From Thysanoteuthis rhombus (Eukaryota > Mollusca > Cephalopoda > Oegopsida > Thysanoteuthidae): a stretch of 64,000 nucleotides of DNA. The notes under the pieces were generated by a model that saw only the letters and a list, made by a program, of their open reading frames with translations, ran no database searches and was not told the DNA's origin. Positions within the stretch are counted from its first letter, which is position 1; each line of letters begins with the position of its first letter. The stretch lies in NCBI GenBank assembly GCA_963457665.1, contig OY735219.1:24211685-24275684 (forward strand), given 5' to 3'. The translations under genes were made by a program, and so were the position numbers. Below, one piece after another: positions 12,991-25,425 of the stretch.

Positions 12991-13999
12991 ACGTGTTTGT
13001 AGGGTATTTCTCGGCATGTTTTCCTTGTTACAAAAAAAAATCAGTATCAGCATTCTTTTCTCGGAGTTAAGAATGTAAGGTAGTTATTAAGCCTTCCACT
13101 CAGAGAGTTTGTTTATCTATCTACTCAGACCACCTCAGAGGAAAAGGGTTAAATGACAACAGCTCTGGGGAAAAATGGATTTTATAGATTCCACTGATCT
13201 CACATTTTTTAGTTTTTACCTATTAAGCAGTCTACGAACAATGAAGTGATAGCAGTTTCATCTTATGTTTTAATTCTTTCCTTAAAATGGATTTGAATAT
13301 TTCTAAGCTTAGAATTCAGAGTTGTTAAAGTTTTGCATTTTATTTCAATGGCATGATTTTCTGCATATTTTTGTGTTTTTTTTCCCTAAATGTTCATTCC
13401 TCTTTCTTTTTTTTTTCATTCTCAAATTGAAACTTCTACTTTGGTGAAATTTTTTACTTTTTCAATATCTTTTCACATGATAAACTTTATAACTACTGAT
13501 ACATTTTTACATAGACAGTACATAAGCTTTTAACATGGGTATAGTATAGAGCCATGCGATAACCCATATATTTTACTATCAATAGGATTATATGAAAAAG
13601 GGTAGGTATTAAAAAATGTTTCTTTATTTAACTGAGCTACTGTATTCATGTAGTTTCATTTTTGTGACGTGGGTTACAGCCTCAAAAATTTGTATGAGTA
13701 CAATAGTAGGCACCATATGAAAATGTTTTGTTCTTTTTTTTTTCTTCAAAAGAATACTTCGAGGGAGGTCTTTATAGTCATTTTTGACCAATCAACAAGG
13801 CCCAAAGATGGAAATTTTTTAGATAATTTCAGATACAAGATCTATTTTTTAAAATATGATTTTTTCTTTTTTTTTTTTTAAGATAATTTTTCAGTGAATT
13901 AGTTCTGGTTATTGCGCTATAATGATTAATTTATGTGAGGTATGTTTATCATAGTATAAGGAATACAGGATTCTTTTATGGAATTATCGCTCTGGAATG

Positions 14000-14700
14000 G
14001 GTAGTGAGAAGATGTTTGAGACAAAGGAATTTGCTCCCTTGTGGTTTGGTGTTAGCGGCAATGTCACTGAAGATGTTGAAGAAGGAGGAGAGATGTATGA
14101 AGAAAATGCGGGCCAAGTATGAACGTAGGTGTGAAGATGAAACAAGGTAAAAAGGGCACATACAAGTATTTGGATGGACAAATTATACATTTGATACAGG
14201 AACGTGTGACAAATAAGGAATAAAAATGAAATTCGTGTGCAAGTTGGGGGGCTAATTTTCTGATACTGGAGAACACATAACGGAAAGACTATTGTAAGGT
14301 GGAGAACACATGGTGATAAATCCATGGGTGCTTCCTGAAGTAAGGAGAATTATGAGAGATCATTGTAATTATTGTATACTAAAAAGCATTGCCATTTCAT
14401 TCATAAGAGTTCGAGGTGTCTACGTGTTTGGAGCATGTGGTGAGGACATGGTTGAGTTGCTGTGTAGCTGAGCATGTTTGAGATGCCTCAACATCGGTGA
14501 ACTGAAACGGGCAAAGTTAGTACAGAGATTGGTCTGGAAAAATGATGAAGTTCGGATCGGCCGGGAGGCAGGCGAAATGATACCGATCTTAGGGGTAGGA
14601 AAGAGAGAGAAAGAGTGGCCAGCAACAAGGGCTGGGGCCAAATGGGCGTTACCAGCTAGAAGTGCCAGCGCCAATAAGTGATTGACCACATGTGTTCAGG
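14000..14700. other. Higher-GC block of unknown origin
   Basis: Noticeably richer in G and C than its flanks and open over several hundred bases on both strands (for example 14420-14689 minus, 14478-14681 plus) but broken by stops every ~90 codons. Translations match no family I recognise. It may be an old transposon body. Confidence 0.3.
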
Positions 14701-15839
14701 GCTTTTATAGGGGGGGAGTCATGAGAAGTGACATAATTGATATCTAGCTAAAAGAAGGGTTTCGTATTCAATCAACTTGAAGTATAGGGGAAGCTCTACA
14801 ATAGCATTTATTTTTTAATCTCTAAAAGAAACATTTTCAATTTTCTTGAATTTTATAAGATTACACACTGTTATTGGCTCTAGGTATATTTTTTTTCTCT
14901 TTTTTATGAGATCGGTTATATGTGAGGTGTGGTCACTTATTTGAGTTTGAATTTTATATATCATATGTATAGATAAACAGGAAGATGTGTTCCTTTCAAA
15001 TACACATTTCAGCTGGTAGCTGAACTTTTGAATTGCACACCTGGCCCGCTCGATCTTCTAGCAGGAACTGAACTCCAAATTTTTGTGTCCATTGCATTCT
15101 AACTACCTGCTGAAGTATTGATGTATGAGCATCACAAAGCCAGTTAACTGAAGCAGCATCCGATTCTGGTGCAATTACATACCAGGTGAAAGCAATTACA
15201 TACCAGGTGAAAAGCCTTAACAAGGATAGAGTAGATTTACAGGCAAACAAGAATACAAATGAAGTGTGTTTATATCTTCTGAGTGCAGAACATGCTAGAT
15301 ATGTGCTATAAACATAAGACCTAGGCATTTGAATACCACTTGCATAGCTGGGGATGTCTATTTAAAGAAGAAAGGTCATAAACATTTGTTTATTTCCCGA
15401 CAGCAAAGAACATTCTGGATGTGCCACAAGAAGGCAGTGTAGATAAATATAACCGGCCATGGATTAATTTTAGAATCTTTTTATGGAACAAACTTTTGAT
15501 GCTACTAAAAGGCACTAGCAAGCGAAAACAACATAGACAGGTGGGAAATGCATCTGATATATTAGTCTTTTTTTCTTCCATTATACCATTTAATCACTCT
15601 TAGTTTTTTTCACCATATGTCTTACTGTGAACCTGTCTTTTAGAAGATAAGGGTTTTTTTTGTTTTTGTTATGAAATGAAGATAAAAATTTTGGAAAGAA
15701 AATGAATAAACAGGACATGAAAAAAAGGTGGTCACTTGTGTAAAACTGCCAGGTTTCTTAATAAGAATATCAATAGTATGACTGTGGAGTAATGTTTCCA
15801 TAATTTCAATTTTATGATTAAGATATGCTTGTGACTTGC

Positions 15840-16140
15840 CATCATAGTCAATAATTGAACAAAAAATTCAAAATTCATAGCCATGAAAAAAAAAAAAAAA
15901 ATTGCATTGAAGTATAAGTATGGTCTGAATAAATTCTATTTATGACATCACTGGCGTTTTCCACTGAAAAACATCTAAAGTAGTTTGAAAGAAACATCTA
16001 GATGCTGAAGAATGTAGGTGTTATTTGTAACTCTACCTGTTAAGATAAAACTCCAATGCATTTTTAGGAACCATTTTGCAAGTCTAGACAAAACGGTATG
16101 GCCAGGAGTGCTTGAACAGCAAACAAACATATGCATATAT
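15840..16140 (+). repeat. Interspersed repeat (AATAAATTCTATTTATGACA type), copy 2
   Basis: Shares AATAAATTCTATTTATGACA, AAAACATCTA-A, AACATCTAGA, GAATGTAG-TG, CCTGT-A-A and GGTATGGCCAGGAGTG with 22550-22900 in the same order. The internal TTTTTAATTGGG segment of the other copy is missing. This copy has no dinucleotide tail. Confidence 0.75.
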
Positions 16141-18306
16141 AAAAAAGGATAGAATCCTTCACTACTAATTGTGGTGGCTACGTTTGGTTGTTCAACAGTA
16201 TGGATAGTGGTACTTTTTTCAGGTGGGATTATATCAGAGAAATTGAACACATTGTTACGGTTGTGTTGCGAGAAATAATGTGGAGAGAAAAAAATCTAGG
16301 CTCTGTTGGCTGTTCATATATTAATTGAATATTTCCTTGAAAGAAGTTATCTGAGCATGAATGCTTTTGTTTTATGTAATGGTGGCATTACTCTCTACCT
16401 GTCTTATAAGTGAGCTATTAAGTTGTGCTCCAAGCCATTACCGATTTGATGCTAGTCCAAGGCGATTCCCATTTTTAGTGTATAACTGGCAGACTTGCCA
16501 ATTTCAAGTGTTTGGCCTTGAAGATGATTGTCTTTAGGGTTCAGTGTGCCTATTTTTGTTATCATCACCATTATTATCACTTAATACCAATATGTATTTT
16601 TAACCTTACTTAGCTCCTTTTTTCTTTTTTCTACAATATGTAATTGAATCACTTCATAGGTGTCAATGTTTGGGGGGGGTTGTCTTTATATTATGAATAT
16701 GAAGTGAATCATTGGAATATTGGAACACATAAACTGAATCCTTCATAATTCATCCGACCATTTGTTTAATATTTTGAGGACTGATAAATTGTATTTTTAT
16801 TCAAATGTGTTCAAAAAATTTGAAGAACTGTTGCTACTAAAATTCAACTCAGAAAGTTCTAAAACTACTGGGTCATTTGAGGAGTGAATTTCTTATTTAA
16901 ATAGATTTCTTTGATTTTCAAATTCAAGGATTTGAGACTGAAGTGACATTTCCTGTATGTGTATATTATTGCACTAAAAAGAACTTTACTCTTATACCTT
17001 TTGGTAATTGATTAAGAAGGAAGAATTTTCTTTGATGCTAACAAGATAATTGAATGAGACAAGTCTGCTTTTTCTTTCCTTTTTTTTTTCCACAGCCTAT
17101 TCCCAAAATCCATATCAATCTTGGCAACACCATTAACCCAGCGAGTTCCCTATATTAATACTTTCCTTTACTTTTGAGAGAAAAATGTTGAATATCAATA
17201 AGTCGTTTCAATCTCTCATCTGGTTTTGTCTTAACTATTTCATGTGAAACAAGAAAAATATCTTGCTTTTCTATAACAATGTATCATTCATATTGTAACA
17301 TTGGGTGGATTATACTTGCATAGCCACCTTTTATTGAAGGCTTCTGGTTTCTGGAATAAAGCCTATTCCTATGATAATTGGTAGAATTCCTTATTTTAAG
17401 CCTGAAATGTTGGATCCTGAATTAGTATACTAAGTATGTGTCTGCTAGAAGATATTTGGTATTTACTTCAGGAAACACCTTTATCCTACCATTGACTACA
17501 GCCTTTTTGAACATGATATTTTATAACCTTGTGTATATGGAGATGGATAACAAGTCTATAGCCTCGAATATGAATGTCATAAATCAAACATTATACAGAG
17601 AAAATTTCAGATCGAAATGTAGCTATGACAACTATGTGTCAGGCTATGATCTACCTTTGTTCACTTGTCCTTTGCAGGTCTTGGATCTCCATAAATTCAG
17701 ATCGTTTTTTCATATTTAGCTGTTGTAAAATAGATTCAAGGCTTTACATTCTAATTTACAAAGATATTTGTGGAACCCTTCTAACAGAAAAATTCTTGGA
17801 TATTTTTTATGTCGCACTGTTCATTTGACCATGTTTTAATTACCCGACCTTTTGTTTTGTGCCTAGAACTTTGAATGCATTGCTTCACTTTTTCTCCTTG
17901 GAATTTGTGCTTTTTTCTTTTTTCTCCTCTGTGACCCTTGTGACATTTTTCCCTTGCCAAGTATACTTTTATTACCCACTGGGGAGGCTTTACAGGCGGA
18001 AAAATCAACTTTCACATGAAATACTTGGTGTTGAAAGGCATTCTGATGCCTTAGAATATAAATATAAAAAGCTAATGATTTTTGTAGAAAATACTACAAA
18101 ATCTGTTCTGACAATCATTTTATTAATTATAAGTAAGTGAACCAGGAAATTATGTACTGTTATGTTAGTTTCATTTAGCAATAATTGTTCTATTCTTAGC
18201 AAAATTCCATCAACTCAGGCTCTAAGGAAATAGAAATATTTCAAGTTGCTAAAGAACTACTTGCGTGTTGTTTTTTTTGGGGGGGGGGGTCCAAATATAA
18301 TGATGG

Positions 18307-18416
18307 GATGTCCAATTGACAAAACATGGTGTTGAGGATGTCCAACTGACGAAGCAGGTTGGTGAGGATGTCCGACTGACGAAGCAGGTTGGTGAGGATG
18401 TCCGAGTGATCCAGTA
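18307..18416 (+). repeat. 30-bp tandem repeat, about 3.6 copies
   Basis: Unit GATGTCCAACTGACGAAGCA plus GGTTGGTGAG starts at 18307, 18337, 18367 and 18397. The middle units are almost identical and the first is diverged. A G-run precedes it at about 18280-18289. Confidence 0.9.
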
Positions 18417-18599
18417 ATTTAGACAAATACCTACAAGAATTTATGTGGAGTGACAGATTGGCAATGTATTTGTTTCTCTGAATGAACAATATCTCCTTTT
18501 AACTTTGTCAATGAAATAAAATATTTAAAAGTGAAAGTGTACATATAAGTGATCATGAGTGAACAAGTTGTGGTATTTCCAATCCATCTAATGATATAA

Positions 18600-18800
18600 T
18601 ACGCTTTGTCACTGACTGCAGACAAATAGATAAGGTCAGGATAACCTCACAAAGAGACCAGACCAACCTCACATCTCTTTGACAAGGTGAAAAGTGAACG
18701 CCTGAAACTATTTGGACACATCAAACAATCAAAAGTGGGGGATAAAACCAAAATGCAGATGACCCAACATAGTTCTCTGGTCAAAATATAACAACTGGAT
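18600..18800 (+). mobile_element. Possible LINE C-terminal remnant
   Basis: 18661-18760 reads, with one frame change, as LFDKVKSERLKLFGHIKQSK, resembling the V-x-R-R-xK-xFGHI-R motif near the end of some non-LTR ORF2s. No other supporting motif is visible. Confidence 0.3.
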
Positions 18801-19134
18801 TCAGATTAACACTCAAGATCGTGTAATTTAGTGAGGAAATAAGTTGTGAATTTGCTATCTTCTGTAGTTGGAAGCATCACATGATAATGGGTGAACAATA
18901 TCTTCTACTTTATTAATGCAACTAGCTAGGATACCCATCATTGCCTGGGGAAAAATAACTTCGAAATTCGCAACACATTGGAAAATATCTTCCTAAATAT
19001 ATTTCTTCTTGCACAACTCGACAAATTGAAAAAAGATATTTACCCGCAAAATTTATTCTTTGCTTATCCATGCTGATTACTGACTATTGAAGATTGATGG
19101 CCAGAGTTGAGTTCTGAATAAAAGAGTTTAGGAT

Positions 19135-19450
19135 TGTACAGGCTGCACCAAAGGAGCTAGAGGGCTGAAAATTTCAGCATTTACTCCTTATGTCTATGAA
19201 AAAATTTTTTTTAACTGTTCTTTTGTCACCCCCAAATAGGTTCTTGGTGGGAGTTCATTTAACAGCATAAGTTTATGCTAAATTGATCCCTTAGTTTGTG
19301 CCCAGCTGAATTCATTATTTATTGAAAATCCAGACTTTTTAGTGATGTGAAAAAAAGGCAAGTAAAGTATTTATTGATCACCCTTTTTTTCCCAATTTTT
19401 TCTCAATTTTTACATCTGGTCTGGTTAGTCACTCAATAGCAGCTCATTTT
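19135..19450 (+). repeat. GAGGGCTGAAAA-family dispersed repeat, copy 2
   Basis: Direct-orientation relative of 5395-5730: GGCTGCACCAAAGGAGCTAG then AGGGCTGAAAATTTC, TTTATGCTAAATTGATCCCT, AAAGGCAAG, and CTGGTTAGTCACTCAATAG at the end. The end box is rearranged relative to the other copies. Confidence 0.75.
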
Positions 19451-20024
19451 TCTAGATATAGTGGGTAAACATTTCAATTTTCAGCGCTCCAAATGCATTA
19501 GTGCAGCCTGTACGTGCAAAACATGCATATATAGCCAGCCAGACCCACTTAAAAACGGAAGAAACCTATTTCAACAGTTTTCGTTGACAGTTCCTTCTAA
19601 ACATTTGACTTCTATATTAATGTACATGAGCATTTGTGTAGGTGTGACTGATTTTACAAATACACACCTGATATTAATTAGAATGATATCCTACCTTGAA
19701 TTCAAATTCAGTTTTCCTCTTTCCAAGTGAGACTGTAGCATTAAATTTCTCACCAATGTTGTACTTGAAAAGGATAGAACCTCAGAGTTTAAGATGCCGG
19801 TCTTTTTGCTTCTGAGGCAAACTTTCAAGTGTACAGCTCTTAATAGTTTTTGTGGACTGTTCTTGATCTATTGATGTTTTCTGTTGATCTTGAGATGAAA
19901 AGACCCAGTAAAATAAGATCAAACTTCTAATCACTATCACATCTGTCTACTGCAACTACATCATTATAAAAAGAGAAGAGACTGAAAACATTCAGACTGC
20001 ATACCTCTGCAAACACTATCGTCA

Positions 20025-20310
20025 AGAGGGAGGTAATTGTGCATGGATCTGCACCAAAATCTAATTATTTTTTCCATGGTCCATTGTCTACCTTTACACG
20101 AAAATTCATTGAAATTCATCGAAAGCTTTTAGAGAAAGCGTGTGGACAGACATGAAATTTGGGGGACATTATTTGGTGTGGACATATAACTACGGCGTAG
20201 GGGAGGTAATTGTGCATTGACCTGTCCCCAAATGCAACCTCTTCTTTCATGGTCTATTGTCTGCACTTCCTCAAAATTTAATCGAAATCCACTGAAGAGG
20301 TATTCAGCCA
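20025..20310 (+). repeat. Two tandem ~170-bp repeat units
   Basis: The unit GGAGGTAATTGTGCATGGAT ... CCATGGTCCATTGTCTAC ... AAATTCATCGAAA recurs at 20197 as GGAGGTAATTGTGCATTGAC ... TCATGGTCTATTGTCTGC ... AATTTAATCGAAATCCA. Period is about 170 bp. The 20160-20195 segment separates them. Confidence 0.8.
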
Positions 20311-20394
20311 CAGCTTGTCCGGGTCTTTTTCTGTTACCTCTATTTTATAGTTTGCTAAATAAATGGACTGTTTACATTGAGGTTTTATCATTGG

Positions 20395-20545
20395 AATGTT
20401 CTGTTTACTACCATCATATTTGGATACCAGAACTGAAGAAGGTTGTAGAATGAATTATCCGAAACGTCTTAACAACAAAAATGATTGTTAAATTGTGCAA
20501 AAAAAACTTTGAACGTTAATGAACCTTCTGAAAACCATAGACACT
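20395..20545 (+). repeat. GGCTGTAGAATGGATCA-type repeat, copy 2
   Basis: CTACCATCATATTTGGATAC precedes GAAGAAGGTTGTAGAATGAA, then TTATCCGAAACGTCTTAAC. It continues into CTTTGAACGTTAATGAACC, related to the region after copy 1 (CTTTGAATGTTACTG). Confidence 0.6.
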
Positions 20546-20989
20546 ATCGTATGAAAAGTATTCTGAATAAGATTGAATTTTTTTTTTTGTAAGCTAAAAT
20601 ACCTTTGATACTGTTTTAATAATTTTGAATTTGCATTCGTTTGGTTTTATTAGAATTTTATAAATTTACTTCAATATTGAAATTGTTTCTATTGTCAGAA
20701 ACACTGGATCCAAGCTGCATACCTAATCAATATAAACAGATTGTATGTTAACTAAGATTGTTTTGGAAGAATCATGCTCGCAGACTTTGGATGTGAAATA
20801 ATGTAGTCTATCAAAAATGGTGTCATTATTATCCCTGAGGCTGGTTTGATTTTTTTCTCTGAACCTATTTGTTTTGGTATCTAATTTTGACTATGAATAT
20901 TTCCCTCATGAAGCTCCAGAAAGAATTTCCCATCATTCCTAAGAAGAAATGTTTACAACCATTGCATCATCTAGATAGTCACCTATGGG

Positions 20990-21345
20990 GCTAAAACATG
21001 AAACCTGAACAAGATTGTCCTAACTGAGAATCATGCAACATGCCCCGGAGAGAATCATGCTCAACATTACATGGAGTGATTACAAGACAGCATATTATAT
21101 TAATCCTTAGAAACCATTGGAAAAAAAACTCAAATGGCAATGGGCTGGTCATGTTGCAAGAATGGCAGACAATCATTGGGCATCATGTCTCACATTGTGG
21201 ATCCCCAGAGAATAAATGTAAAACTAGCTGGCTAAATATTAGATACAGTGACGAACTGGACAAGTTTTAAAAATGTTGGCTCTGTGATGCCCATGATAGG
21301 GAAGTTTGGTGAATCTTGGGGTTAGGTCTATGTACTTATTTGTAT
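20990..21345 (+). mobile_element. LINE reverse transcriptase C-terminal remnant
   Basis: Across two frames the plus strand gives KWQWAGHVARMADNHWAS (about 21130-21184), SDELDKF (21250-21270) and CDAHDREVW (about 21280-21307), then the LG-G--Y tail. This is the conserved last ~100 residues of non-LTR ORF2 proteins (W-x-WAGHVARM, DELDKF, DREVW). The frame is shifted at about 21160 and stopped at 21268. Only the 3' end survives, as expected of a 5'-truncated insertion. Confidence 0.65.
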
Positions 21346-21691
21346 GTACAAGCCTTATGCTTTCTGATCATCATTCATTCTCCTCATATCTTTTATCCTT
21401 TCTCTTTTCTCTCTCTCCTCACCCTCCCTTGCAAAGTAATTAACAAAAACTAGAGTAAGACTGGAAGAGGGTGCTTATGCTTGGATTTAGCAAAATGGAC
21501 CAAACCTCCAGTATAACTGTCTTCCTCCCCAACCATCTTTGCAATCTCATAAATAAAGGTAGGAAAGGAAGAAAATGCTTGTGCTTGAAAGGGTGCAAAA
21601 GCCTCAACTTTCACTAAAATTGTTATTTATTCATTACTTCTCCCTCACAAGTCTGAAGCCTAAAAATTAACACATTAGTAATAGATCACAG

Positions 21692-21693
<2 letters not shown>

Positions 21694-21740
<47 letters not shown>
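21694..21740. repeat. (TA)n microsatellite
   Basis: About 23 TA dinucleotides between AATAGATCACAGGA and GCATAAGTAATC. Confidence 0.95.
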
Positions 21741-21741
<1 letters not shown>

Positions 21742-22549
21742 CATAAGTAATCAATAATAAAATGGACAGGTATATTAGTTTCAATTTCCTCTTTATGTTG
21801 TTATAATTGATATAGATATATATCCCATAGGTAATAGATTACTTTAACAAAATTATAAAAATTATATATGTACTTTAATTGCGGAAATAGTGTAGACTTG
21901 TGTTATTAGAGCACCCTTGGGGATTTAAGAGTGCTGTTATGAAGTATTGGCTGTTATAATGGGTGGATTTTTTTATGAAGTATATTAATGAAAAGCCCAA
22001 AAGTACAGACAAAAATGACTTCTTATCACCCTTTCACCATCTAATGCCCCAAATAAAGGTTCTAAAATAAAATGAATGAACCAAAAAATAATTATGCTAA
22101 TCATATATGAAAAAAAAACAAACGTGCCACCAGAAAGAATGTTGATACAAGTGTTTATATTATATATATATTTGTAAGAGTAATGATGATATCTTAGTAG
22201 TCAACACTTGTTGAATTTCCATGGGTCTAATTAGGCACAATTGTTGTTTAGTCCATTTTGTTTTGTTTTTTTCTTCTCAAATGGAATAAAATCATCTATA
22301 ACAATCAGAACATTGAAATATATCAGCGGTGATGTGTCTGGATATCAGACTTTTCTATAAACTTAGCACAATTGAAAATGTTCTATTGTGTAGGTATCTG
22401 CACTTCTATATCTTATGTGTTACATCTGTGCACAGAGAGGGTAATGAAGGATAATTTAAACAGCTAACAATGAAATAGGGGATTGGTCCACCTTTTGTTG
22501 ATCGTAATGATATAGAGAAGAAGGTATTAAAAAAGATAGAGAACTCTCC

Positions 22550-22900
22550 ATCACAGTCAATAATTACACAACCTCAGCATCAAATTTTGAAGTCCTATGA
22601 GGAAAAATTCCATCAAAGAATAGAGATGATCAGAATAAATTCTATTTATGACATCATGGGCATTTTGTATCTGAAAACATCTAGAAAAGTTTTTTGATTA
22701 ATACATCTAGAAACGTCTAAATCCTGGAGAATGTAGATGGTATTATTAAACCTGTCAGAATAGGTCCGTCAAAAAAACTTTCTTTCCAAAAAAAAATTTT
22801 TTTTAATTGGGTCTTGTGGTGAACTGATGCCAATTTTTAAGTCTGTAGATAAAGTGGTATGGCCAGGAGTGGTGGAACACACAGACATACTCATGCTACT
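22550..22900 (+). repeat. Interspersed repeat (AATAAATTCTATTTATGACA type), copy 3
   Basis: Fuller relative of 15840-16140. Ends GTGGTATGGCCAGGAGTGGT then GGAACACACAGACATAC. Its 22810-22860 section resembles 3560-3620, linking the three copies. Confidence 0.75.
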
Positions 22901-25337
22901 TGTTTAGTTCCAATGTATTTATAAATATGAAAGAAAAGTAAGTTCAGTGGAAATTTCAAATAATAAACCAGCTAGTGAATGGTTTTTTTTTGGAGGGGGG
23001 ATTCTACCTCACATCAGGATTAATGACAGTACAGTTGAAGAGACATTGATCATTTGTAAATTCACCAGCTAAAAATCTACTGCTCATATTGATCAGATTT
23101 CGCTATGATATACATTTTATTAATCAATTTCAATGTTGAAATTGTTTACAAGTTTGTTTTTAAAATGGTATGATTGTGACAAGTCTGTTAGTAAATAGTT
23201 CGTCTTGGGGTAATCTTTATCTTGATAAATGGCTCTGACACATCAGAAATGGTAGTTTTTTTTATCACCAGAGTCTAGAAGCACTTTATCTGCTTTGTAT
23301 AAAACGGTTGATATTTGAGAATATCCGGTAGATTAAATAAATCTTTGGTAGATTATTGCAACATCTGATTCCTAAATATCATGTGGCTATGAATCCAATA
23401 CGGTTCTTCATCCTCAATAACCAACTTCTTTGTGTCTAGTTTTTCTTATAAGATACAATTCGTAGCATAAAGATAATTAGTGGGTGTAAGTACTATTTAA
23501 GTCATTGTATATAGTGTTAGATTTGGAGTAATCTGGTGATTCTTTTAACTTTGTAATGTGTAGCAGTTGGTTAGCTTCTAATTCCAAATATATCATTCTT
23601 TACAGCAAAACTAGATTTCTCGAAACAATACACAGAAAATTTCTCATCTGGTGAGCATTGGCTTATTTCCCAGTCAAGAGGAAAATACTGGAAGATTGGG
23701 AGTTTCAACAGATTACATGACCAAGATTGAAAAAAATAATTTGCTCTTTCATCAACTTGGCAAGCTTTTATCTAATGCAAGACGGATTCATTTCCCCATT
23801 GACTGCTATACTTCAGCCAGTTGAACTGTTTGTGTCTTTTCAGTTAGGATGTTTAATAGCAATGATGATAATAAGGTTCATTTTCATTGATGAAACAAAG
23901 AATAAAGATATTTTGCTGGATGTTAACCTGCAGGATTCGATGAAATATAAACAGACTGTGAACTTCTGAAGATTGGCAGCTCTAGAAAAGTGAATTGTTG
24001 AAGCTATTTCTGGGCATAAGCTTCAAGAGGTTACATTGATTTGATGATTAACAATTTTCCTAGAAATGTTGGCTATCGGGGAGGACATTTTTTCGATATT
24101 GATAATCCTAAAAATCATATCAATATTAACCTGTATGTCATCAATAATTATTGATAACTGATCTTCTGAAATGTTGTGCTAATGATACAAACAACATGGA
24201 GTTCAATCGTCCAAAAAACCCTTTGAATGTCAATGATCCTGCTCAAAACTATAGTCAGTTGTCTCATTCATTTTGCTTTATTTAAATTTACTTTCAAAAT
24301 CATCAATTTATCTGGATTCACATTTTCATTTCTGCAATTTTCAACAAAAATGAAGAAGTTAATCACCAAAGATAATGATATTAATTTGTACTGATCAAGT
24401 CATAATGATGCCACATCTCTAAGTCACAAATGCCAATCAAAATTTATAACCGTTCCCTAAAGCAAGTTTTAATTTGTTTTATTCTTGACTGATCTGTATC
24501 TTGATAGTTCCTTTATAGATACAATCATATAGAATTTGAAAACGTAGATTTTATTTATCATATACTGAATTTTTTTTCTCAACATTTTAAATTAATAATA
24601 CTTTTAAAAAATATTTATTAGTACTGTTATCATCAATTTTGGTACACAAGACTTATCCTAAATGTTTTAAGATGCTGGGTTATTACATGCTGAAGTAATT
24701 GGAAAAATTCAAACCAGAGTTGAGGGTTTCTTTTATCAGTCAATTTCTACATAAAATACACAGTATCCGTGTTGTATAAATAACTGTTTCAAGGGGACAA
24801 ATATTGAAAGTATCTCAAACAATTGAGTAACATATTTCTTGTTGTATAACTTTTTGATAGCCAGATCTATTATAAATAGGATTGTGTTGAAAAATTTCTG
24901 AGTTGCATAAATTTCAGATGCTCCAATATCAGACACTCAACTATTTTTAAGAATTAATGTAATTTTTTTTTCATTTATCCATGAATGAAATACTGTTTTT
25001 TCTAAATAATTTTTCAGAAGCATCTATGTAGCATAAACATTATTAATCAAATGACAACTTTTTTTAAAAGCCATTGATCAAAAAATTTGCAGTAGATGAA
25101 TTTTTGTAAAACTAAAAAGCATACATACAAAGATATCTTATTGAGATTTTATAAAATTAAACTAGTATTTTGTTAATATAAGAGTACCTTTAAATTCTTG
25201 GCTACTCACATGTTAATGACTCAACCCTGTGGTACCTCAAGATAGCCATAGCCTATGCTACACAAAAAATCTGGGAATTCCAGAAACTCGGGACACACTT
25301 GGTCCTATGGTTGTCAAGTTTGTGATGCTTCACTGTT

Positions 25338-25425
25338 TTAAAAGATAATTCTCTCCCACACACTCTTCCTCTCTCACCCCCTCTCTCTCTCACACTCGCA
25401 CACATTCCTTCTCTCTCTCTCATGT
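25338..25425. repeat. CT/CA-rich simple sequence
   Basis: Imperfect mixture of CTCTCT and CACAC tracts on the plus strand. No longer unit. Confidence 0.85.

Noticed and set aside
15000..15330. 110-residue minus-strand frame as a gene
   Set aside because: No family match; it includes a short duplicated GCAATTACATACCAGGTGAA-type unit and looks like decayed repeat.
23727..23969. 80-residue plus-strand frame as an NHR1 or linker exon
   Set aside because: None of the NHR landmarks (FH-GxNI, NGYVF, RPV) is present.
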